Part shown: positions 1-5,902 of the stretch, piece by piece
How positions within the stretch are numbered: position 1 is the stretch's first letter
Layout of the letters: the number at the start of each line of letters is the position of its first letter
From: Deltaproteobacteria bacterium
GTDB lineage: Bacteria > Desulfobacterota > JADFXK01
Assembly: GCA_015233285.1 (NCBI GenBank)
Contig: JADFYA010000184.1
Location: 1-7,254, forward strand
Reading direction: 5' to 3'
DNA length: 7,254 nt
Notes under the pieces: generated by a model
What the model was told of the DNA's origin: nothing
The model's input: only the letters and a program-made list of their open reading frames with translations
Databases searched by the model: none
Translations under genes and position numbers: made by a program

Positions 1-2
1 GG

Positions 3-671
3 CAAGTCATGCAGATCATGCAGCCCGAACCAGACTGGAGCATCCTCGATGTCGGATGTGCGGCCGGCACTCTGGCCGTGCCCCTGGCCCCCTACGTCAA
101 CACCATCACTGCACTGGACCCCTCAACCGTCATGCTTTCCCTGCTTAAGGAACGCTGCCGGGAGGAAAATATCGCCAACATCAAAATTGTTGAAGGCCGA
201 TGGGAAGATGATTGGAACGAATTCGGCATAGGTGTGCACGATGTGGCCATAGCCTCGCGCTCGCTGATTGTCGAGGATCTCCGCCAGGCCATATTGAAGC
301 TTGACAGCCATGCCCGCCGGCGGGTCTACCTCTCCACCCTGGTGGACGACGGTCCATACGACCGCCGCATTGTCGAAGCCGTGGGCCGAACGCACCGCCG
401 AGGCGTGGACTATATCCTGGTGTACAATCTCCTCAGGCAAATGGGTATTTATGCCAATGTCACCTTTACCGTACATCGAGAAGATAAAACCTTCTTGGAC
501 GTGGATGACGCCATAAACTCCGTGCGCTGGATGATCCACAACATAACCCCGGCCGAAGAAGACCGGCTAAAGCGTCACCTGAACGAGCAACTTGTCCGGG
601 AGAACGGGCATTGGAAGCTGCCGTATCAAAATGTCGTCCGGTGGGCCGTGATCTGGTGGAATAAGGACTGA
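3..671 (+). CDS. Class I SAM-dependent methyltransferase (5' partial)
   Basis: The protein transfers a methyl group from S-adenosylmethionine to an unknown acceptor, probably in the cytoplasm. The frame is open to the left edge of the window; the first visible ATG is at 9, but the protein then begins only about 12 residues before the SAM-binding motif. Related proteins beside FecBCD-type transporters carry, from memory, some 60 more N-terminal residues, so the real start probably lies outside. Counting from the ATG at 9, motif I is LDVGCAAGT (13-21), the acidic residue that would bind the ribose is in ALDPS (35-39), and VHDVAIASRSL (76-86) fits the strand 4 region. The C-terminus ends in a tryptophan-rich VRWAVIWWNKD and looks complete. 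The gene lies 53 bases upstream of the binding-protein gene and is likely co-transcribed with it. The class is clear; the acceptor is unknown. Confidence 0.85.
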   Translation, partial: QVMQIMQPEPDWSILDVGCAAGTLAVPLAPYVNTITALDPSTVMLSLLKERCREENIANIKIVEGRWEDDWNEFGIGVHDVAIASRSLIVEDLRQAILKLDSHARRRVYLSTLVDDGPYDRRIVEAVGRTHRRGVDYILVYNLLRQMGIYANVTFTVHREDKTFLDVDDAINSVRWMIHNITPAEEDRLKRHLNEQLVRENGHWKLPYQNVVRWAVIWWNKD

Positions 672-724
672 TGCGGCCGCTGCGGCTGCGCGCCTTGGCG
701 GGAAAAATGTGAGGTATTTTAATC

Positions 725-1771
725 ATGAGGAAGTTATCTCCGAAATGGATGGCCTTAGCCGTCTTGATCTTATTAGCCCTGATCTCTGCCGCGTGTCCGG
801 CCGCGGCCAGGGAAATTACGGATATGGCCGGCCGCCGCGTGGTCGTGCCCGACTCCATCACTAAAGTATACGGCTCATCGCCGCCGGCCACTTACCTGCT
901 CTATGCCCTGGATCCAAGCCTGATCGCCGGGCTTAACTTCCCGTTTTCCGCAGAAGAAAGAGTCTATTTACGCCCCGGCGTGGAGAAAATTCCGGTTATC
1001 GGCGGATGGTTCGGCCAGGGCAAGACGCCCAACCTGGAAATCCTTCTCCTGGTTAAGCCGGACATCATGATCGTCTGGATGTGGAAAGAATCCGCAGCCA
1101 ACCAAAAGATAGAACAAACGGCCCAGATGATGCACCTGCCGGTAGTGTACGTCAAACTGGAGCATCTCGGTGATTATCCGGCGGCTTTTGACTTTCTGGG
1201 CCGACTTTTGGGCCGGGAAGACCGGGCCCGGCAACTGAGTGAATACGCCAGGCAGGCCCTGACCGGTTTCCAATCCATTATGGCTTCAATCCCGGAGCCG
1301 AAAAAGATATCCGTTTACTATGCGGAAGGACGGGACGGGTTAAGCAGCGAATGCGACCAGTCGAGCCATTCCGAGGTCATCAACCTGGCCGGAGGCCGGA
1401 ACATCTATCGCTGCGCCCCGAAAAGCCTTTACGGGATGGAACGGATCTCCATGGAGCAGATCATTCGGGCCGATCCGGAAGCCATCGTGGCCCAGGACAA
1501 GACTTTTGTAGACAGCGTCTACCAGGAGCCGGGGTGGGCCGGGGTAAAAGCGGTTAAGGACAAAAAAGTCTATCTCATCCCCAGAGCGCCGTTCAACTGG
1601 TTCGACCGGCCTCCGTCTTTTATGCGCCTGCTCGGGGTCAAATGGCTCTTAAACTTGCTTTATCCGCAGCTCTACCCGGTGAATATGGTGGATGAAACCA
1701 AAAAATTCTATCAGCTCTTCCTGGGCGTAGGACTTGATGACGCCGCGGCCGGAAAGGTGTTGCACAGATGA
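725..1771 (+). CDS. Periplasmic substrate-binding protein of a FecBCD/BtuF-type metal-complex ABC importer
   Basis: This is the periplasmic receptor that captures the substrate and delivers it to the permease encoded next. Residues 1-28 form a signal peptide: basic MRK, a hydrophobic stretch at about 9-23, and a likely signal peptidase I cut after PAAA (residue 28). Cys24 sits in SAAC, a poor lipobox, so a lipoprotein is less likely. The mature part starts with TDMAGR (32-37), the usual opening of the PF01497 family, and shows its two-lobe layout linked by a long helix around 150-190. GQGKTPN (97-103) and NWFDRPPS (291-298) look like subgroup-specific signatures. The length, 348 residues, is normal. 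The ATG at 725 is preceded by GAGG (711-714). The stop overlaps the permease start by ATGA. The substrate could be a ferric siderophore, cobalamin, haem, or a molybdate/tungstate-like oxyanion as for Haemophilus MolA; sequence alone does not decide. Confidence 0.9.
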   Translation: MRKLSPKWMALAVLILLALISAACPAAAREITDMAGRRVVVPDSITKVYGSSPPATYLLYALDPSLIAGLNFPFSAEERVYLRPGVEKIPVIGGWFGQGKTPNLEILLLVKPDIMIVWMWKESAANQKIEQTAQMMHLPVVYVKLEHLGDYPAAFDFLGRLLGREDRARQLSEYARQALTGFQSIMASIPEPKKISVYYAEGRDGLSSECDQSSHSEVINLAGGRNIYRCAPKSLYGMERISMEQIIRADPEAIVAQDKTFVDSVYQEPGWAGVKAVKDKKVYLIPRAPFNWFDRPPSFMRLLGVKWLLNLLYPQLYPVNMVDETKKFYQLFLGVGLDDAAAGKVLHR

Positions 1772-2781
1772 ATCATCGTCTGCTCTTCCCGGCCTGGTTC
1801 GGAATGTTGTTAACCACGGTGCTCATCTCCCTGACTCTGGGCCGGTATCCGGTTACCCTGCCCGAGATTTACGGTTATCTGGCCCAAACTCTGCTCAATC
1901 AAGGCAAGTTAACTGAGCAGCATCTCCAGACTCTTAGAACGATTCTCTTTGACATCAGAATGCCCCGCATCATGGCGGCCATACTGGTCGGGTCGGCTCT
2001 CTCCGTGTCCGGGGCGGCTTTTCAGTCGATGTTCATCAATCCTCTGGTTTCGCCGGGGTTGCTGGGTGTGTTAGCCGGGGCATCTTTTGGGGCGGCGCTG
2101 GGCATGGTTGTTTCCAAAAGCTGGCTGGCCGTTCAGGCCGGGGCGTTCGGTTTCGGGCTGGCGGCGGTGGCGGTGGCCTTGGGATTGGCCCGGCTTTATC
2201 AGGGGGACAGGTTATTGCTGTTGGTTATGGGGGGCATCATCAGCGGCGCCTTGTTCACGGCCTTGCTCTCCGTCATCAAATATATGGCCGATCCCTACGA
2301 TCAATTGCCGGCCATTGTCTACTGGTTACTGGGCGGCCTGGCCATGGTCAACGGCCAAACCGTACTGGTTGTGTCTCTGCCCATCATCTGCGGAATTTCC
2401 TTGCTGTTGGTTCTGTCCCGTTATCTCAACGTGTTGACTATGGGGGATGAGGAGGCCAGATCCCTGGGCGTCAATGTAACCGTTCTCCGCCTGGTCTTCA
2501 TCATTACCGCCACCTTGATCAGCAGCCTGACTGTGGCCTTGGCCGGCATTATCGGCTGGGTCGGACTGGTGATTCCACACATGGGCCGGATGCTGGTGGG
2601 CCCGGACAACCGGATTCTGTTACCTGTGGTCACGATTATGGGAGCTGTTTTTCTAGTGGTGGTGGACGACATTTCCAGGTTGTTGTTTCAAGTGGAGATT
2701 CCTCTGGGGATCTTGACTTCATTATTGGGCGTCCCGGTATTCGCCCTGATCTTGAAAAATGCCCGAAAGGGGTGGGGCTGA
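1768..2781 (+). CDS. FecCD-family inner-membrane permease of the ABC importer
   Basis: This integral membrane subunit, working as a homodimer, forms the transport channel of a type II ABC importer such as BtuCD or FhuB. The 337-residue protein is hydrophobic throughout, consistent with about ten membrane helices. Family landmarks are RMPR (64-67), SGAAFQ (81-86), NPLVSPGLLG (91-100), GDEEARSLGVN (226-236, near the ATPase-coupling region), GWVGLVIPHMGR (263-274) and EIPLG (310-314). The ATG shares four bases with the stop of the binding-protein gene, and GGAAAGG (1751-1757) is a well-placed ribosome binding site. The stop TGA shares its last base with the ATG of the ATPase gene. These overlaps imply translational coupling and fixed stoichiometry. 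Family assignment is secure; the substrate is not known. Confidence 0.94.
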   Translation: MNHRLLFPAWFGMLLTTVLISLTLGRYPVTLPEIYGYLAQTLLNQGKLTEQHLQTLRTILFDIRMPRIMAAILVGSALSVSGAAFQSMFINPLVSPGLLGVLAGASFGAALGMVVSKSWLAVQAGAFGFGLAAVAVALGLARLYQGDRLLLLVMGGIISGALFTALLSVIKYMADPYDQLPAIVYWLLGGLAMVNGQTVLVVSLPIICGISLLLVLSRYLNVLTMGDEEARSLGVNVTVLRLVFIITATLISSLTVALAGIIGWVGLVIPHMGRMLVGPDNRILLPVVTIMGAVFLVVVDDISRLLFQVEIPLGILTSLLGVPVFALILKNARKGWG

Positions 2782-3569
2782 TGGAATTAATCCGGGCGGA
2801 AAACATAACCTTTGCTTACTCTCGGCAGCCGGTGCTCAAAAATGTCTCCCTGACCGTGCATAAAGGAGAGGTTGTGTCTTTGCTCGGACCGAACGGGAGC
2901 GGAAAAACCACCTTATTGAAGGTGCTCCTCGGCCTGTATCGGCCCGAAAGCGGCCAGGTGTGGCTCGACGGGGTAAAGGTATCCGACCTGGCCCCCAAGG
3001 AACTGGCCGGCCGGGTGGCCTACGTGCCGCAATTTCATAAGATGGCTTTCGGTTACCGGGTACTCGATGTGGTTTTGATGGGACGCCTGCCCCACAAATC
3101 ATTTTTCTCCCGTTATTCCAAGGTGGATATGGATATTGCGCTTCAGTCCTTGGAGCGGCTGTCCATCAGCCATCTGAAGGATCGCATCTACACTGAAATC
3201 AGCGGCGGGGAACGCCAACTAACGCTGATCGGCCGGGCCCTGGCCCAGGAGGCGAAGACCCTGCTTATGGACGAACCGGCCAATGGTCTCGACTACGGGA
3301 ATCAGATCGGGCTGCTCGAACGGATAGCCGCCCTGGCCCAGGAAGGTTTCACCTTCATTAAGTCTACGCATTTCCCGGAACATGCTCTCTGGATTGCCGA
3401 CCGGGTGATCATGTTGCAGCACGGGGTGGTCGTCGCCGACGGGACGCCAAGCGAAGTGATGTCGGATGAGGCCGTGAGCGGCCTGTACCATGCGGAAATC
3501 AATATCGTCGGGGTTAATGGGGGATTCCAGACCTGCATCCCCCGGGCGATCATGAAGGCCAAAATTTAA
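2781..3569 (+). CDS. ATP-binding subunit of the FecBCD-type ABC importer
   Basis: This cytoplasmic ATPase powers the permease encoded immediately upstream. All catalytic motifs are present: Walker A GPNGSGKT (36-43), Q-loop Gln84 in YVPQ, signature ISGGERQ (140-146, Ile replacing the usual Leu), Walker B LLMDEP (161-166), D-loop ANGLD (167-171) and the H-loop His197 in STHFPEH. The protein should therefore be active. I chose the ATG at 2781 (262 residues) over an in-frame GTG at 2772. The ATG gives the normal family N-terminus, overlaps the permease stop by one base (TGATG) and follows a purine-rich AAAGGGG at 2765-2771. The C-terminus after about residue 235 is a short tail, as in FecE/BtuD relatives. 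A large inverted repeat begins at the last base of the stop codon. Confidence 0.94.
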   Translation: MELIRAENITFAYSRQPVLKNVSLTVHKGEVVSLLGPNGSGKTTLLKVLLGLYRPESGQVWLDGVKVSDLAPKELAGRVAYVPQFHKMAFGYRVLDVVLMGRLPHKSFFSRYSKVDMDIALQSLERLSISHLKDRIYTEISGGERQLTLIGRALAQEAKTLLMDEPANGLDYGNQIGLLERIAALAQEGFTFIKSTHFPEHALWIADRVIMLQHGVVVADGTPSEVMSDEAVSGLYHAEINIVGVNGGFQTCIPRAIMKAKI

Positions 3570-3657
3570 TCCACAGATTACACAGATTAGCGCAGATTAG
3601 GGCCAAAATAGGTCTTTGGGTCTTTTCCATCTGCGTTAATCGGCGCAATCTGCGGAT
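3569..3657. repeat. Large imperfect intergenic inverted repeat (29-bp arms)
   Basis: The left arm is 3569-3597 and the right arm 3629-3657. The reverse complement of the right arm matches the left at 24 of 29 positions, with a 31-base centre. Four of the five differences would be wobble pairs or mild mismatches in RNA. The left arm contains CAGATTA three times (3574-3580, 3583-3589, 3593-3599), so it is itself a tandem of 9-10-base units. From memory, intergenic repeats built from CACAGATTA / AATCTGCG units recur in many genomes of Desulfobacterota, Spirochaetes and Planctomycetes. A transcript would fold into one long hairpin, which may protect or end the upstream operon mRNA, although no U-run follows. 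The first base belongs to the TAA stop of the ATPase gene. Confidence 0.8.
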
Positions 3658-3692
3658 ACATTTCTGCCGCCCAATTAAAAAGTCGTCGAATT

Positions 3693-3712
3693 CAGGTTAG
3701 ATTACAGGTTAG
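3693..3712 (+). promoter_or_regulatory. CAGGTTAG direct repeat upstream of tonB
   Basis: The octamer CAGGTTAG occurs twice, at 3693-3700 and 3705-3712, with a 12-base period, ending 8 bases before the tonB ATG. A 12-base period is near one helical turn, so a regulator site is possible. I see no convincing -35/-10 pair and no Fur-like box in this 60-base leader. The second copy may also serve as a weak ribosome binding site (AGG). Function is inference. Confidence 0.25.
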
Positions 3713-3720
3713 CTTAAGAT

Positions 3721-4747
3721 ATGTCGGAACAAACTCTGGAGTGGTACTGGTTGGAGGAGGAGCTGATTCCGGTTGATGAGGCTGAAACTGATCGCAAGCC
3801 GTTGAGAGCGCCGAATCGAGGGCGGATATTCGGGCTCGGCATGTCCCTGGGAATCCATGCGGCTGTTCTCATGGCTGTCCTGCCGTCGGGCTTTGATGCC
3901 CGTCCACATCTGGAAACGATCCAATGCGTCACCGTGGATTTGGTTGTTGTGTCCGTGGTTGGCGGCGGTTCACCAGGAATGCCCCCCGGCCATGGCGGAG
4001 AAGGTGCTTCCGCGGCCGTATCACCCGAGACAAGACAGGCCGTCGCTCCGTCACCTCCGGCCGCTTCCCAGACACAACCGGTAGAGACAAAGGCTGCTAT
4101 AGTTCCGCCGCCGCCGGACCAGTCCAAAGTCAATGTCCGTAAACCCCAAAACTCGGCCAGAAGCCACACCACCAAAGTGGTGAAACGCCGGAAGATGGCC
4201 CCTATGCCTCAAGCAGCTCCGGATACGCCACCCCCCCCCGGTTCCGGAGCCGGTTTCGACCTCTTCGCCCGTGGCCTCTGCCGCCGCGTTGCCCCAGGCA
4301 ATTTCTCCCACCGGGTCGGCCGGAGGAGAGGGCCGGGCGGAGAGCAACTTAACCGGTCATGGGAAGCAGGGAGCCGGAGATGGAACCGGCGCCGCCGGAG
4401 GTGGAGGATCGGGACACGGCTTTTCAGGTGGAGGTGGAGGCGGCCAAGGAAAGGAATTTCTTCTTCCCCAAGTTGATCAACCACCCAGCCCGATTCAAAG
4501 AGTTGATCCCGAATTTCCCTCAGAGGCGCGGCAAATGGGTATCCGCGGACGGGTTTTGGTTAAATTTTTGGTTAAAGACGACGGTTCCGTGGCCAGAGCG
4601 TCCATAGTTGAAGCTATTCCGTCCGGGCTATTCGACCAGAGTGCTCTCCGGGCGATTGTTAAATGGAAATTTCGCCCCGGTCGTTATCAGGGCCGCGATG
4701 TCGCCACCTGGGTGGTTGTACCCATTTCTTTCAAACTGTCTCAGTAG
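3721..4747 (+). pseudogene. tonB: TonB energy transducer, frameshifted at a poly-C run
   Basis: TonB spans the periplasm and passes proton-motive force from ExbB/ExbD to outer-membrane receptors. The 5' frame (3721-4476) would give 251 residues: a charged N-terminal stretch, a membrane anchor at about 36-54 with the SxxxH motif (Ser42, His46) known from E. coli TonB, then a Pro-rich linker. After the nine C at 4231-4239 this frame turns into Arg/Trp-rich nonsense ending at 4476. The +1 frame continues the Pro-rich linker, then a Gly-rich stretch, then a complete TonB C-terminal domain (PF03544) ending at 4747 with FDQSALRAIVKWKFRPG and a final VVPISFKLSQ. Removing one C restores a 341-residue TonB (Gly-rich 212-243, C-terminal domain about 254-341). 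As written, the membrane-anchored product lacks the domain that binds receptor TonB boxes. The cause could be a sequencing error, phase variation, slippage or real decay. Identity is sure; the functional state is not. Confidence 0.85.
4231..4239 (+). repeat. Nine-base poly-C run at the tonB frameshift
   Basis: Nine consecutive C follow CCA and precede GGTTCCGG. The N-terminal tonB frame enters the run and the C-terminal frame leaves it one base out of phase. Eight (or eleven) C would join the two parts into one frame. Homopolymeric C/G runs of this length are classic slipped-strand sites and also classic sequencing-error sites. Confidence 0.85.
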
Positions 4748-4758
4748 GATGGAGCCAA
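4747..4758. repeat. Left 12-bp flanking direct repeat (candidate target duplication)
   Basis: GGATGGAGCCAA here is repeated exactly at 4925-4936. The match stops at both ends (4746 A versus 4924 G, 4759 A versus 4937 C). The first base is the last base of the tonB stop codon. Confidence 0.7.
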
Positions 4759-4924
4759 ATGTCATTAACTTAAGCGACGAACAATCGTGTTAACTTTTTT
4801 AAAATAGACAATTCCGCTTAAACCCCAACGGGGCTAACCGAGAGCGCCCTTTCAGGGCTTAATCGGAATTAACCATTTATTAGAATAGGATCCGATGACC
4901 ATGCTTCTTAAGTTAATGACATTG
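4759..4924. mobile_element. MITE-like non-coding insertion, about 166 bp
   Basis: The ends form a perfect 17-bp inverted repeat: AATGTCATTAACTTAAG at 4758-4774 and its reverse complement CTTAAGTTAATGACATT at 4907-4923. Just outside lie the two exact 12-bp direct repeats (4747-4758, 4925-4936), as expected for a target-site duplication. There is no reading frame for a transposase, so the element would need an enzyme encoded elsewhere. The interior holds an A/T-rich stretch (4791-4807) and a nested hairpin repeat (4801-4870). Deleting the element with one direct repeat leaves about 70 bases between the tonB stop and the next start, a spacing compatible with an ancestral operon. A TAGAAT at 4881-4886 resembles a -10 box, but I find no good -35. 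Alternatively this is a composite of older repeats; the direct repeats argue for one insertion. Confidence 0.6.
4801..4870 (-). repeat. Nested palindromic hairpin repeat, copy 1
   Basis: Outer arms 4810-4825 and 4855-4870 are inverted repeats (14 of 16), and two small hairpins lie inside: CCCC-AAC-GGGG (4823-4833) and GCCCT-TTC-AGGGC (4846-4858). Read on the minus strand, 4869-4831 matches 7080-7118 at 34 of 39 positions. On the plus strand, 4801-4834 matches 7070-7103 at 30 of 34. It is thus homologous to the repeat that ends the regulator gene, and sits inside the MITE-like element. Confidence 0.75.
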
Positions 4925-4936
4925 GGATGGAGCCAA
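4925..4936. repeat. Right 12-bp flanking direct repeat (candidate target duplication)
   Basis: This is an exact second copy of GGATGGAGCCAA (first at 4747-4758), one base outside the right terminal inverted repeat. Between it and the next gene (4937-4995) there is only a small GCCGA/TCGGC inverted repeat (4941-4956) and the ribosome binding site CGGAGG at 4985-4990. Confidence 0.7.
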
Positions 4937-4995
4937 CGCGGCCGACCGGGATCGGCTGACGATCAGACCAACGCAACTTAAATTCGGAGGTTGTT

Positions 4996-5487
4996 GTGAA
5001 AATGCAATTGGAATGTGTGTTGATGGCCCCGGTTGATTCTTCAAAAGATGAAGTCTTGCGGGTAACCGGCCGGGTAACAACCGACCTGGTTCTCCGGCGA
5101 GAGGAACTCGCAGCCATGGAGACTGAGGAGCAGAAGAACTTGCTTATCATTTGCGGCAGCGGCACGCCCAAAGAGAGAATCAAGAGTTGCCGGGGGGTGC
5201 TGCTGGAAAAGGTGCTCGAAAAAGCGCCCATTTTGAAGGAAGCACACAACGACACCAAAAAAATGTTCATTGTCGCAACTGCTTCGGACGGCCACAAGGT
5301 GGTCTTTTCCTGGCAGGAGATTTTCAACACGAGCGTGGGTGATGGCGTCATGATCTTAACCGAAAAGAACGGCCGGCCGCTCGACGCCGAAAATGGCTGG
5401 TTCGACCTTTTATCTGCAGAGGATTACTTTACCGGCTCCCGCTATGTAAAGGGTCTGCGAACGATTGAGGTGCTTTTGGTTCAGTGA
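4996..5487 (+). CDS. Small protein resembling the molybdopterin-binding (SUOX-fold) oxidoreductase domain
   Basis: The 163-residue protein has no signal peptide or membrane segment and is probably cytoplasmic. Its pattern fits the sulfite-oxidase/YedY molybdopterin-binding domain (PF00174-like): TGRV near 24-27, an LRREELAAM segment (33-41), a hydrophobic strand ending in Cys53-Gly-Ser-Gly, GVLLEKVLEKA (67-77) matching the family's GVxLxxLL helix, then VATASDGHKVVFSWQEIFN (93-111) and a terminal GLRTIEVLLV. Enzymatic members coordinate Mo through a cysteine in this region; Cys53 or Cys65 might correspond, but alignment is needed. It is shorter than true enzymes and may be a cofactor-free or stand-alone version. 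The GTG at 4996 lies 5 bases after CGGAGG (4985-4990) and the ATG at 5002 lies 11 bases after; either could start, changing only two residues. It follows the MITE-like insertion and may once have been co-transcribed with tonB. Family assignment is by recalled pattern, so moderate. Confidence 0.65.
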   Translation: MKMQLECVLMAPVDSSKDEVLRVTGRVTTDLVLRREELAAMETEEQKNLLIICGSGTPKERIKSCRGVLLEKVLEKAPILKEAHNDTKKMFIVATASDGHKVVFSWQEIFNTSVGDGVMILTEKNGRPLDAENGWFDLLSAEDYFTGSRYVKGLRTIEVLLVQ

Positions 5488-5550
5488 TGACATTGCCGGC
5501 ATCCAGGGGTCCGCTCACGAAACGGAAAAATGGATCGATCACTTTTTTTG

Positions 5551-5582
5551 TTGCCGCCAAAGGTAACTTACGATAAATTTAT
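5551..5582 (+). promoter_or_regulatory. Candidate promoter/operator of the antitoxin-like gene
   Basis: TTGCCG (5551-5556) and TAAATT (5574-5579) each match four of six bases of the sigma-70 boxes, with 17 bases between. The second overlaps the perfect palindrome ATAAATTTAT (5573-5582), which sits where an autorepressing ribbon-helix-helix protein might bind. The gene starts 30 bases further on. Evidence is weak because A/T-rich DNA gives such matches by chance. Confidence 0.3.
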
Positions 5583-5611
5583 ATTACATATCTGCGAAAA
5601 GGGGGTTCAAC

Positions 5612-5845
5612 ATGGCAAACATGCATACAGTCCGATTGCCGGAGGAACTCACAACTCGGCTGGCCACACTGGTTCATGTCACAAAAAGGACCAAAAGCTA
5701 TTTTATTCGCGAGGCGCTTGAACGGTATATTAAGGACCTGGAAGATAGTTACCGGGCTGAGACAGCCAACGAGACATTTCTCAAGAGCTGTGAGCAGTCT
5801 ATCCCGCTGAAAGGAATGGAGCTTAGATTGATCCGGCATTATTAG
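5612..5845 (+). CDS. Ribbon-helix-helix (CopG/RelB-like) antitoxin-type DNA-binding protein
   Basis: The 77-residue protein begins with a typical ribbon-helix-helix: a beta strand MHTVRLPEEL (4-13), helix A LTTRLATLVHVT, a turn KRTKS, and helix B YFIREALERYIKDLEDSY. Proteins of this kind dimerise, bind operator palindromes and, in type II toxin-antitoxin pairs, neutralise a RelE/ParE toxin through the C-terminal tail. The tail here (SIPLKGMELRLIRHY) resembles the IPL..E..L ending of RelB-like antitoxins but differs at the very end. AAAAGGGGG (about 5597-5605) is a strong ribosome binding site. No RelE-like gene follows: 92 bases later an unrelated regulator starts. It is therefore an orphan antitoxin, a remnant of a pair, or a free-standing repressor. 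Confidence 0.8.
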   Translation: MANMHTVRLPEELTTRLATLVHVTKRTKSYFIREALERYIKDLEDSYRAETANETFLKSCEQSIPLKGMELRLIRHY

Positions 5846-5887
5846 ACTGACGCCCTGAGACTTCTGGGTCCGGCTTGCCGGTCAACT

Positions 5888-5902
5888 GTTCAAAAATTGA
5901 AC
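5888..5902 (+). promoter_or_regulatory. Operator-like palindrome upstream of the XRE regulator
   Basis: GTTCAA-AAA-TTGAAC is a perfect 6-bp inverted repeat with a 3-base centre, ending 35 bases before the regulator ATG. XRE-type repressors often bind such dyads to control their own gene. A second dyad, CCGGC-TT-GCCGG (5870-5881), lies just upstream but looks more like a hairpin stem. No good -10/-35 pair was found. Function is inferred from position and symmetry only. Confidence 0.4.

Noticed and set aside
794..800. Lipoprotein signal (Cys24) in the substrate-binding protein
   Set aside because: The residues before the cysteine are S-A-A, lacking the usual Leu at -3, and a good signal peptidase I site (PAAA) follows.
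3574..3599. CAGATTA tandem units as a CRISPR array
   Set aside because: Units are 9-10 bases with no spacers of CRISPR length and form one arm of an inverted repeat.
3570..3720. Fur box or sigma-70 promoter for tonB
   Set aside because: No GATAAT-type hexamer arrays and no -35/-10 pair with proper spacing; only the CAGGTTAG direct repeat is worth noting.
4823..4858. CCCC-AAC-GGGG and GCCCT-TTC-AGGGC hairpins as intrinsic terminators of tonB
   Set aside because: No T-run follows either stem on either strand, and both belong to a dispersed repeat.
4908..5351. Minus-strand open frame of 147 codons over the SUOX-like gene
   Set aside because: Ser/Thr-rich low-information translation opposite a gene with a good ribosome binding site; its end falls in the MITE arm.
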